Below, piece by piece: positions 57,232-64,000 of a DNA stretch of 64,000 nucleotides (position 1 is its first letter; each line of letters starts with the position of its first letter). The translations under genes were made by a program, and so were the position numbers. Below the pieces are notes generated by a model, which searched no databases, was not told where the DNA came from, and worked only from the letters and a program-made list of their open reading frames with translations. This DNA is from Desulfovibrio sp. MES5 (GTDB taxonomy: Bacteria; Desulfobacterota; Desulfovibrionia; Desulfovibrionales; Desulfovibrionaceae). The stretch is from assembly GCF_002237645.1 (NCBI RefSeq), contig NZ_MJUZ01000011.1, forward strand, positions 124,001 to 188,000. Reading direction: 5' to 3'.

Positions 57232-58098
57232 TTAGAGCGACGAAAGCCATGCCTCGGCCGCGTCTATAAGGCTTTTCGGCGTGGATGCGCCCGCCGTAAG
57301 GCCTGCCTGCGATTTATTTGCAAAATTGGCCGCTTCAAGCTCTTCTGCGCTTTCCACATGATAGGTGGCAATGCCGCTGAGGGCGGCTACGTCGGCCAGG
57401 CGTCGCGTATTGCCGCTTTGCCGTCCCCCAACAATTACCATGACATCTACCCTGGAAGCAATGTTCCTGGCTTCTTCCTGCCTTTCACGGGTCGCGTCGC
57501 AAATAGTAGACAATACAGTAAGATTTTTGAGCGAGGAGGAAAGCGTCTCGCGTATGCCAGTGAAAATTTCACGATCCTGCGTGGTTTGCGAGGCAAGCAC
57601 GTAGGTGCCGGACGTGTCCAGGTGCAGGGCCGCCAGTTCCTCGGCATTGCCGAAAACGTGGGCGGGGCCGCTGGCATAGGAAATGAGGCCGCGCACTTCG
57701 GGGTGGTCCTCTTCGCCGAACAGCAGCAGGGTCGCCCCGTCCGAGGTGGCGCGGGCGATGGAAAGCTGCGCTTTTTTGACCTTGGGGCAGGTGGCGTCCA
57801 CCACTGTGGCCCCGCTTTCAAACACCTGCCGCTCAACCTGGCGGGTGATGCCGTGGGCGCGGATGACGGCAACGTCCCCGGCCCGCAGCTGCGAAGCTTC
57901 GTTGACGCAGGCCACGCCCCTGCCTTCGTACTCCGCCAGCACCTGCGGATTGTGGATAATGGGGCCAAGGGTGCATATGCGGCCCGGCTCGGCGCTTCTG
58001 GAGCGACCTGAAGATCCTTCCAGCGCGGAATTGAGCTTTTGCAGGGCCAGACTGACCCCCATGCAAAAACCCGCTGTTTTGGCGCGGCAAACTTTCAT
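57232..58098 (-). CDS. ispH: 4-hydroxy-3-methylbut-2-enyl diphosphate reductase
   Basis: Last step of the MEP isoprenoid pathway, a [4Fe-4S] enzyme. 288 residues with the three cluster cysteines: Cys12 (TAGFCMGVSLAL), Cys104 (VVDATCPKVKKAQ) and Cys200 (LSTICDATRERQ). His in HNPQVL and EDHPEVRG, and Glu of the same loop, are conserved. GGRQSGNTRRLADV and AGASTPKSLI bind the diphosphate. Usual length. ATG 58098 lies 284 bases after the dus stop. Confidence 0.96.
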   Translation of the reverse strand: MKVCRAKTAGFCMGVSLALQKLNSALEGSSGRSRSAEPGRICTLGPIIHNPQVLAEYEGRGVACVNEASQLRAGDVAVIRAHGITRQVERQVFESGATVVDATCPKVKKAQLSIARATSDGATLLLFGEEDHPEVRGLISYASGPAHVFGNAEELAALHLDTSGTYVLASQTTQDREIFTGIRETLSSSLKNLTVLSTICDATRERQEEARNIASRVDVMVIVGGRQSGNTRRLADVAALSGIATYHVESAEELEAANFANKSQAGLTAGASTPKSLIDAAEAWLSSL

Positions 58099-58128
58099 GT
58101 TTTCTCCTGCTGTGCCATTGCCGCCCTT

Positions 58129-58206
58129 AGAGCAATTTCACTAGCGATGCTGTCGTCAGCAGTAAGGCTTCTTTATCGCCTAACGGCTGCCGTTTGAAAT
58201 TGCTCT
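58129..58206. repeat. Inverted repeat AGAGCAATTTCA / TGAAATTGCTCT
   Basis: Perfect 12-bp arms at 58129-58140 and 58195-58206 enclose 54 bases, in the 284-base gap between ispH and dus. No T-run follows on either side. Confidence 0.7.
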
Positions 58207-58287
58207 GGCGGATGCGTGAGCAGACGCCCGCCGCAAAGGCGTAAGCGCTGTTTACTTGCGCGGTTAAGCGCCAAAGCGGGCCTATCT

Positions 58288-58319
58288 TGAACTTTGAGAA
58301 TGTACATTCTCAAAGTTCA
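58288..58319. repeat. Perfect 32-bp palindrome
   Basis: TGAACTTTGAGAATGT joined directly to its exact reverse complement (16+16, no loop), in the dus-ispH gap. It could be an operator for a dimeric regulator or a cruciform site. Confidence 0.8.
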
Positions 58320-58382
58320 TCTGCTCTAAATGGCGAAACGGAACTGACCGTCACAAACGACGATTCTGTAAAGGGCAGCGTC

Positions 58383-59378
58383 TCAAACAGTCAGGCATCT
58401 GTCCAGCGCTTCTTCAAGCTCTTCCCAGCTTGAGCAGCGGCAAAGTTCCTGCCGCAGCGCCCGCGCGCCGGGAAGGGCGCGCACATAGCGCGGCACCACG
58501 CTGCGCATTTTCCACACGGCCGCATTGCCGGGGCAGTGCAGCCGGGCAAGCTCCATATGCCGCAGGATCATGGCCTTGAGCCCTGCCGCGTCCTGGGCCT
58601 GGGGGCGGCCGCCCGCGCACAGGGCCGCGTGATCGGCAAAAATGGCCGGGTTATGCATGGCCCCGCGCGCGTACATGAGCCCGGTAACGCCTGTCTGCGC
58701 AAGACAGGCCATGCCGTCGTCGGCGGTGAACAGGTCGCCGCTGGCCATGAGGGGGATGGAAAGGCGCGGGGCGAGATCGGCCAGAGCCTGCCAATGGGCC
58801 GTGCCGCCAAAACCCTGGCGGGCCGTGCGCGGATGCAGCACAAGCCAGCCAGCCCCGGCGTCTTCTAGCCTCAGGGCCAGGTCAGGCAAAACGGGGCGCG
58901 CATCGTCCAGGCCCAGGCGCAGTTTGAAGCCCACCCGGCCCGGCCCGGCGGCGGCCAGCATGGCGCGGGCCACCTCAAGAATATTGCCCGTATCGCCGAG
59001 CATGGCAGCGCCCGCGCCCTGACGCAGCACCTTTGAAACCGAGCAGCCCATGTTGAGGTCAAACCAGCCGTACCCGGCCTCGCGCAGCAAGGTGACGGCC
59101 CTGCCCAGAAAGGCGGCCTCGGCCCCGAAAAGCTGCACCACCAGCGGCTGGTCTTCGGGCAGGCTCATCAAGAGTTCGTTGGTGCCGGGGCTTTCATAGA
59201 CCAGTCCCTTGGCGCTGACCATTTCCGTCACGCAGACGGCGGCTCCGTATTCGCGGCAGAGCAACCTGAAAGGCAGGTCGCTGTATCCGGCCAGGGGGGC
59301 CAGCCAGGGATGCTCACGCCCCATGGGCAGGGTTGGCGGGTTGCAGGGGCAGGGGGGCAGAGAAAAGACCTTGCTCAC
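58383..59378 (-). CDS. dus: tRNA-dihydrouridine synthase
   Basis: FMN enzyme reducing uridine to dihydrouridine in tRNA. 331 residues from GTG 59378, AAGGA nine bases upstream. FMN barrel start LAPLAGYSDLPFRLLCREYG, catalytic Cys112 in LNMGCSVSKVLRQGAGAAML, KLRLGLDD, VLHPRTARQGFGG, and SGDLFTADDGMACLAQTG. Which Dus subclass (A, B or C) cannot be assigned with certainty. It is the first gene of a possible dus-ispH-cheV group. Confidence 0.93.
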   Translation of the reverse strand: MSKVFSLPPCPCNPPTLPMGREHPWLAPLAGYSDLPFRLLCREYGAAVCVTEMVSAKGLVYESPGTNELLMSLPEDQPLVVQLFGAEAAFLGRAVTLLREAGYGWFDLNMGCSVSKVLRQGAGAAMLGDTGNILEVARAMLAAAGPGRVGFKLRLGLDDARPVLPDLALRLEDAGAGWLVLHPRTARQGFGGTAHWQALADLAPRLSIPLMASGDLFTADDGMACLAQTGVTGLMYARGAMHNPAIFADHAALCAGGRPQAQDAAGLKAMILRHMELARLHCPGNAAVWKMRSVVPRYVRALPGARALRQELCRCSSWEELEEALDRCLTV

Positions 59379-59472
59379 GGGAATCCTTCGAAAATCGTTG
59401 CCTGATGTTTAGGGGCACTGCGCCTTTGCGGCATCGTGCCTTTAAAAAATATTCATTGCGAAAGTCAGAGGC

Positions 59473-59592
59473 GTTTACCTTTGAAAAAGGGCAAAGGCTC
59501 TACCCCTGCACGAGAGCGCACGCGCGCAACATGGCGCGGATTCTGCCAAAAATCGCATTGCCCGGCAGAATCGTAACTCGAAATATGGAGCT
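59473..59592 (-). repeat. Family C dispersed element, copy 5 (inverted)
   Basis: TTACCTTTGAAAAAGGGC, then CGCGCAACATGGCGCGG, then a perfect 9-bp arm pair GATTCTGCC / GGCAGAATC. It matches the reverse complement of the 51712 copy and lies in the 435-base gap between sulP and dus. Confidence 0.65.
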
Positions 59593-59813
59593 TTTTACAG
59601 GCAATCCGGTCTGGTAGCTGCCTGCCTGCTGCGAAACAGCGCGCCAGCGGGTGCAGCCCACAGGCACATCTCACGGATACAGCCTGCAGACACGCCCCGC
59701 AGGTGCGGCCACTGCCGAAGCCTGCGGGCGCAAGCCACAGATACCGCTTGCCGATATATTCTGCAAACGTGCCATGGTTTCACCGGCTGCGCCGGTATGC
59801 CGCTGTTCTTCTG

Positions 59814-61988
59814 TTATTTTCGCGTCGTCGGGTCCGTTTCGGGCACAGACGGCCCTTGCAGTTCGTCCGGGCCGGGAAAGGCCGCAGGCGGGCGGGGGCC
59901 GACAATGGTTATGCTGGCTTCGGCAACCTGACCAGACATGGGCTCGGCCTGCGCTTCAGCGGCAAGGGCCGCGCCGCTGTCCGAAACAGTCGCGGCGGGA
60001 GCGTCCGCCCCTGTCGGGGCGTCGTCAGGGGAAGCTTCGTCGTCCGCGCTGCTCTGGGACTGCGCCGCGTTGGCCTTATCGACATCATGGATGTCCAGGG
60101 GCACCTGGTCAAGCTGGGTGGGGGCTGTGCTGGCTGCGGCCCCTGCCTCCGTAGCTTCCAGAACGGGCGACGCGTCCTCTGCGCCAGCGTCCGCTTCCTG
60201 GGCAGGGCCTGAAATGGCTCCCGGCTGCCCGGGCGCTCCCGCGCCGGATGAAGCCCCCTGAACCGCAAGGCCGGGCACGGGGTAGACACACTCGTCATCA
60301 CGGCAGGCAACCCTGTTCAGAAGGGCGACGGCCTGACGCAGACCTTCATTGGTGGTTTCGGCGACAAAACCATTGCTGAGGTGGTCAAGTATGCCCGTGC
60401 GTTCAAGTATGCGCCTGACGGAACGGCTGCCCACCACAAGAATGACAGGGATGCTGCGTGAGTAGCAGCGTTCGACGAACTGCGACAGGGCGTGGGCCCC
60501 GGAAGCGTCCAGCCAGAAAACGCGGGACAGGTGCAGAACCACAAGGCGGGCTGGCTCTTCGTCCTCTTCATACAATTGGCGTTCCAGTTCGTGGATGGCG
60601 CCGAAAAAAAGCGTGCCCTCAATAACATAGACGGCAATGCCATCAGGCAGTCCAGCAGGGGCTTCGCGCAGCAGCGGGTCGTTGGCGCGCAGCCGCCGCA
60701 CGCGCGGGTGGGCGGTCTTGTAGATAAAGAGCACCAGAGACAGCAGCACGCCGATGAAGATGGCCTTTTCAAGGTCAAAAATAAGGGTGGACGCAAAGGT
60801 CATTGACAACACGATACGGTCAATGCGCGTGGCCACGAGGCACAGGCGTATGGCCTCAATGTCTATCATGCCTGCGGCGATGATAAGCAGGATGCCGCCC
60901 AGGGCAGGCAGGGGCAGCCACGCGAAGAAGGGGGCCAGCACAAAGAGCATGGGCAGGGCCAGCACGCCCGAAAAGACTGTGCCCAGGCGGGTGCGGCCGC
61001 CCGATGTGACCATGAGCGCGCTGCGCGTGAACGAGCCGCAGCCCGGTATGCCCGAGGTGACGCCCGCAGCCATGTTGGCGAGCCCCTGTCCTATGAGTTC
61101 CTGACTGCCGTCGAAACTGTCGTTCCTGACGCTGGCAAGCTGCTTGCCGATGGCCAGGGACTCCACCGTGCCCAGCAGGGCCAGCGCCAGGGCCGGCATG
61201 AAGAGATCACGCACGGCGGAGAGATCAAAGGCCGGGGGCACTGACAGAGGCGGAATGACGTTGGGGATGATTCCCACAAGGCGGACGCCGTACTGGTCAA
61301 CCTTGAAATGCCAGGCAATGGCAGTGACAACGGCCAGAGCGGCCAGCGAAGCGGGAAAGCGGCGGGAGATGCGCTTGAAGCTTATGGCCAGCACTATGGT
61401 CAGGGCCGCCAGCCCCACGCACCAGTAGTTGGCCTGCGGCAAGCCGTGCAGCACGTCGAATATCTGGTGGAAAAAGCCCGCCTTCTTGGGGCCGGGTATG
61501 CCAAGAACCGTTTTGACCTGGCCCATGCCGATAAGCAGGGCCGCGCCCGTGGTAAAGGCCACCATGACCGAATGGGAAATGAAGTTGGCAAGGTCGCCCA
61601 GCCGCGCCAGGCCCATGCCCACCTGTATGAGGCCGCAAAAGAGCGCCAGGCCGAAAACATAGGTCATGCGCACTTCTTCGGGCAGGCTGATGATGTGTAC
61701 GCCGCCCACGCTCACCGTGGCCATAGTGGAAAAGATCACCATGGAGATGGCGTTGGTGGGCCCGGCGGCCATGAAGCGCGAAGACCCCCACAGGGCCGCA
61801 AGGATCACGGGCAGCATGCAGGCGTATATGCCGTACTGCGGGTGCACTCCAGCAATGATGGCGTAGGCCATGGCCTGGGGAACGGCCATGGGCGTGACGG
61901 TGATGGCGGCCATGAGGTCCGCCCTGAAGTCACGTGGGGAGTATGTTTTAAGCGTGGCGAGAAAAGGAAAGATGCCCGTGAGGCGCAT
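59814..61988 (-). CDS. SulP-family anion transporter with STAS domain and disordered tail
   Basis: 724 residues. SLC26/SulP membrane domain of about 10-14 helices (RADLMAAITVTPMAVPQAMA, SVMVAFTTGAALLIGMGQVK, AAGVTSGIPGCGSFTRSAL), then a cytosolic STAS domain near 430-555 (LVVLHLSRVFWLDASGAHAL). Members take up sulfate, bicarbonate or other anions by H+ or Na+ symport; sulfate is plausible in a sulfate reducer, but the exact ion is not fixed. About 150 extra C-terminal residues are low-complexity Ala/Asp/Pro/Gly, unusual for the family. ATG 61988 lies one base after the upstream gene's stop. Confidence 0.92.
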   Translation of the reverse strand: MRLTGIFPFLATLKTYSPRDFRADLMAAITVTPMAVPQAMAYAIIAGVHPQYGIYACMLPVILAALWGSSRFMAAGPTNAISMVIFSTMATVSVGGVHIISLPEEVRMTYVFGLALFCGLIQVGMGLARLGDLANFISHSVMVAFTTGAALLIGMGQVKTVLGIPGPKKAGFFHQIFDVLHGLPQANYWCVGLAALTIVLAISFKRISRRFPASLAALAVVTAIAWHFKVDQYGVRLVGIIPNVIPPLSVPPAFDLSAVRDLFMPALALALLGTVESLAIGKQLASVRNDSFDGSQELIGQGLANMAAGVTSGIPGCGSFTRSALMVTSGGRTRLGTVFSGVLALPMLFVLAPFFAWLPLPALGGILLIIAAGMIDIEAIRLCLVATRIDRIVLSMTFASTLIFDLEKAIFIGVLLSLVLFIYKTAHPRVRRLRANDPLLREAPAGLPDGIAVYVIEGTLFFGAIHELERQLYEEDEEPARLVVLHLSRVFWLDASGAHALSQFVERCYSRSIPVILVVGSRSVRRILERTGILDHLSNGFVAETTNEGLRQAVALLNRVACRDDECVYPVPGLAVQGASSGAGAPGQPGAISGPAQEADAGAEDASPVLEATEAGAAASTAPTQLDQVPLDIHDVDKANAAQSQSSADDEASPDDAPTGADAPAATVSDSGAALAAEAQAEPMSGQVAEASITIVGPRPPAAFPGPDELQGPSVPETDPTTRK

Positions 61989-61989
61989 G

Positions 61990-63111
61990 CTAATCCTCCC
62001 TTGGCAGGTCGTCTTCCAGACGCAGAACGTCGTGCCCCAAGGCGTAATGCATGAGACGCGGGCGTTCTACGGATTTTTTCAGTGAATTGATGATGCGGGT
62101 CATGCGCCGCGTGCCTTCCAGCACGCCGCCAAGATGCCCGGCGAGTTCGGTGAGGTCGGCGTGGGCGAGGGCGTTCTCCAGCTCAAGGGCCAGTATGCGG
62201 CCGCGCGTATCTTCGGGAAACTCCGCCATCAGTTCCCGCGCAAGACGCAGGGCGCGGGCCTGGTTGGCGTCGATATCCTCAACGAGCTCGCCGCAGTATT
62301 CCGCCTGGTTGCGCATGATGTTGAGGGCGTTGTTGCCATAGTGGGCCATGGCGCCGGCGGCTTTTTCCAGGGTGTCGCGGGCGACGGCTATGCGGCGGCC
62401 CACGGTGAGGGATACAAGGCGCGCGCACTTGCCCAGAAAGCGCTCGTCAAAAGTCTCGAAGCCGTACTCCCTTGTGGTGTACAGCATGACAAGGCCAAAA
62501 GGGGGCTTGTCATTGCGCTCACGCAGCACAAAGGCCAGGCGCGAGCGGTAGCCCTCCTTGTAGATGACGCAATCAAAGGAGTCGCCGCCCCTTTCAAGGG
62601 CCTGAAGGTTGTTGGAAACAACGTAGCGCGTGTGCCTTTGCAGGATGGCGTTCATGACCGGGTGTTCACGCAGGCTTTCTTCCAGCATGGGGGCCACGAT
62701 GGGAATGGATTTTCCGCTCACATGGTTGGCCGAGCGCGCCACCCACTCGCCCCTGCTGTTGCGCAGGCGGCAGACATAGAGCTCGGCATGCATGGCGTGC
62801 ACAAGAATTTCGGCGCTCTGGCGCAGCACTTCGCCGGGAGGGGCCATACGGTCGGCAATGGCGAGCAGGTCGCTGGAAACACGCAGCAGCATTTCCGTAT
62901 CGCTCTGCATTGACGCCACGGAAGACAGCAGGTGCAGCAGGCAGCGCCAGCTGCGCAGCGGCACGCCGCGCATGGTGGGCCTGTAGCCCTGGTTGAGGGT
63001 CCGCTTGGTAGCGGGCAACAGGGCAAGAACGGCCACGCGCATTTCTGGCGGAGCGTACTTCAGAAGCCGGATGATTTCCTCGCGGATATATTCTTTGGTG
63101 TGCTGTGCCAC
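61990..63111 (-). CDS. GAF-domain protein with HisKA-like helix but no kinase ATPase domain
   Basis: 373 residues from GTG 63111 (GGAG six bases upstream); an ATG at 63141 or GTG at 63180 are alternatives without a clear site. Residues ~85-250 look like a GAF/PAS sensory fold (EILVHAMHAELYVCRLRNSRG ... SFDCVIYKEGYRSRLAFVLR). After it, AAGAMAHYGNNALNIMRNQA resembles a histidine-kinase H-box dimerisation helix, and further helices follow, but no N-box or G-box is present. It may be a dimeric sensor or phospho-acceptor without kinase activity. Its stop lies one base before sulP, so it is coupled to the transporter and may control its expression or activity (inference). Confidence 0.72.
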   Translation of the reverse strand: MAQHTKEYIREEIIRLLKYAPPEMRVAVLALLPATKRTLNQGYRPTMRGVPLRSWRCLLHLLSSVASMQSDTEMLLRVSSDLLAIADRMAPPGEVLRQSAEILVHAMHAELYVCRLRNSRGEWVARSANHVSGKSIPIVAPMLEESLREHPVMNAILQRHTRYVVSNNLQALERGGDSFDCVIYKEGYRSRLAFVLRERNDKPPFGLVMLYTTREYGFETFDERFLGKCARLVSLTVGRRIAVARDTLEKAAGAMAHYGNNALNIMRNQAEYCGELVEDIDANQARALRLARELMAEFPEDTRGRILALELENALAHADLTELAGHLGGVLEGTRRMTRIINSLKKSVERPRLMHYALGHDVLRLEDDLPRED

Positions 63112-63160
63112 CGCGTACTCCGTTTTCCGCAGGGCGGCCATGGCCGCGCTAGAGAAATAT

Positions 63161-63189
63161 AAAAGGCTGCGGCCTTTCACGCCACAGCC
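63161..63189 (-). terminator. Leader hairpin upstream of the GAF gene (terminator-like)
   Basis: Minus strand GGCTGTGGC, loop GTGAAAG, GCCGCAGCC, then TTTTATATTTC. A 9-bp stem with one G-U pair and a T-rich tail, 50 bases before the GTG start. Since no minus-strand gene lies upstream in ~400 bases, it could be a 5'-leader attenuator. Confidence 0.55.
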
Positions 63190-63603
63190 GCCTTGATGTT
63201 CTTTTACTGTGAGGCAGGTCTGCTTTTATGGCCCGCAGTCCTGTAGACAAAAAAGGCAGGACTTGCCGCAGACTAATAAGCATATTCCTGAATGCCCGGC
63301 AGGTCAACGGCATTCATTATTTTGACCATTGTGGCGCAGGGTTTTTGTTGTTGTCTTTAACTTGTTATAAACTAAGCATATTTTTTGAGTGGCAGTGAAT
63401 TTGCATTTGATAAAATGCGGCCCGCAACGTTGTTTGTGCGTCGCGCATGGCAATGACGCCCGCCGGCAACGTGAACAACGCGCCGGAAAATATCGGGCAT
63501 GGGCAGGATTTGGCCGAGTCGCCGCGCCGGAGCGCGCGCCGAGGCCTTTGTGTCAGTCACGCCAAAAGTTCAAGGCCAAGGCCCGCAGATCACAGGAACA
63601 CTC
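63190..63603. other. Divergent intergenic region, no gene seen
   Basis: Between the GAF gene leader and the plus-strand gene at 63604. It should contain both promoters; TTGTTATAAACTAAGC near 63362 is an AT-rich candidate -10 area, but spacing to a -35 is poor. Confidence 0.45.
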
Positions 63604-64000
63604 ATGAAGCCCCATAAAACTCTTCTCATCATAGCCTCTTGCCTTGGCGGCGCGTTGCTGCTCCTGGGGCTTTTGGCGGGCTTTGTGCCGCAGAAGGAAG
63701 GGTATGAGGTGCGCCGCCGGGTGAGCCTCGTTGTGGCCAGCCTGCGGCCTGAGGATATGCCTGCTCCCATTGTTTCGCAGGGCAACGGATCGCGCCTGTG
63801 GTCGTTGCGCCTTGCGGCTTCGCCCGCAGTCGCCACCGCCGTGTCACCCCGGCCCGCAGGGATGGAGCCGGACGGGCTTTTTGCCGAAGGTCAGGATTCC
63901 CTGGTTCAGCTTGCCCCCCTGCTTGCGCTGGACGGATTCTCCATGCCTTTTCTTCTGGCCGTGCAGCCGCCGCAGTATGGCGACGCTCTGGACGCCAGGG
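63604..64000 (+). CDS. Membrane-anchored or exported protein of unknown function (3' truncated)
   Basis: Open for 132 codons to the window edge, ATG 63604 with AGGA eight bases upstream. The N-terminal MKPHKTLLIIASCLGGALL is a hydrophobic signal or anchor helix (about residues 6-28). It is followed by a basic patch (EVRRRVSLVVASLRPEDMP) and Ala/Pro/Leu-rich sequence with DGLFAEGQDSLVQLAPLLAL. I do not recognise the family. Only the N-terminus is visible, so the domain content is unknown. Confidence 0.6.
   Translation, partial: MKPHKTLLIIASCLGGALLLLGLLAGFVPQKEGYEVRRRVSLVVASLRPEDMPAPIVSQGNGSRLWSLRLAASPAVATAVSPRPAGMEPDGLFAEGQDSLVQLAPLLALDGFSMPFLLAVQPPQYGDALDAR

Noticed and set aside
1..64000. 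CRISPR arrays, IS elements, prophage, tRNA and rRNA genes
   Set aside because: No regularly spaced direct repeats, transposase or integrase, phage structural genes or tRNA cloverleaf (including tRNA-Sec near selB) were seen.

Overview
This 64 kb window looks like chromosomal DNA from a sulfate-reducing deltaproteobacterium of the Desulfovibrio group. The evidence is a G+C-rich, densely packed layout; an intact hdrC-hdrB-hdrA-flxCD-flxB-flxA operon (the Flx/Hdr electron-bifurcating NADH dehydrogenase/heterodisulfide reductase type known from Desulfovibrio); a full trp operon with a Trp-codon leader peptide and attenuator; sigma-54 flagellar promoters; type III glutamine synthetase; SelB; and Fur-like boxes of the TTGAAAAT-N-ATTTTCAA type. 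Most genes are on the minus strand. I see no phage, insertion sequence, CRISPR array, rRNA or tRNA.

Layout. 1-926: edge-truncated D-2-hydroxyacid dehydrogenase. 1328-9054: a four-gene module of two large PEP-synthase/PPDK-like proteins flanking a membrane sensor kinase and a receiver-only regulator. 9506-17982: flagellar basal-body cluster flgB-flgC-fliE / fliF-(73-aa ORF)-fliG-fliH-fliI. 18424-19886: DEDDh exonuclease, an unknown protein and an exported SNase-like protein. 20366-23329: feoB and a DUF2325 gene, each with a Fur-like box. 23927-30659: trp operon (L-E-GD-C-F-B-A). 30723-37472: glnN, slyD, then lysA-MATE-DUF2156 on the plus strand. 37862-44855: hdr-flx operon. 44985-48978: aroQ, aroE and a solitary hook gene flgE. 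49066-55831: periplasmic rhodanese, aminotransferase, PEBP-like lipoprotein, CoA-disulfide-reductase/rhodanese fusion, selB. 56167-63111: cheV, ispH, dus, a SulP transporter and a GAF protein. A truncated membrane-anchored ORF runs off the right end.

How the genes work together. The motility genes appear to be driven by three sigma-54 promoters (flgB, fliF, flgE). The hdr-flx genes form one translationally coupled operon coupling NADH oxidation to ferredoxin and disulfide reduction. The trp genes are controlled by ribosome-mediated attenuation. feoB and the DUF2325 gene probably respond to iron through Fur.

Most unusual signals. (1) A 73-aa ORF overlapping the end of fliF duplicates the FliG-binding C-terminal peptide of FliF. 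(2) The two PPDK-like proteins carry an unrecognised ~300-residue C-terminal domain instead of the usual TIM barrel, and one has lost its phospho-histidine and ATP-grasp signature. (3) Three families of dispersed hairpin/palindromic repeats occur, two copies of one bracketing fliF. (4) The flgE sigma-54 start site lies inside a terminator hairpin.
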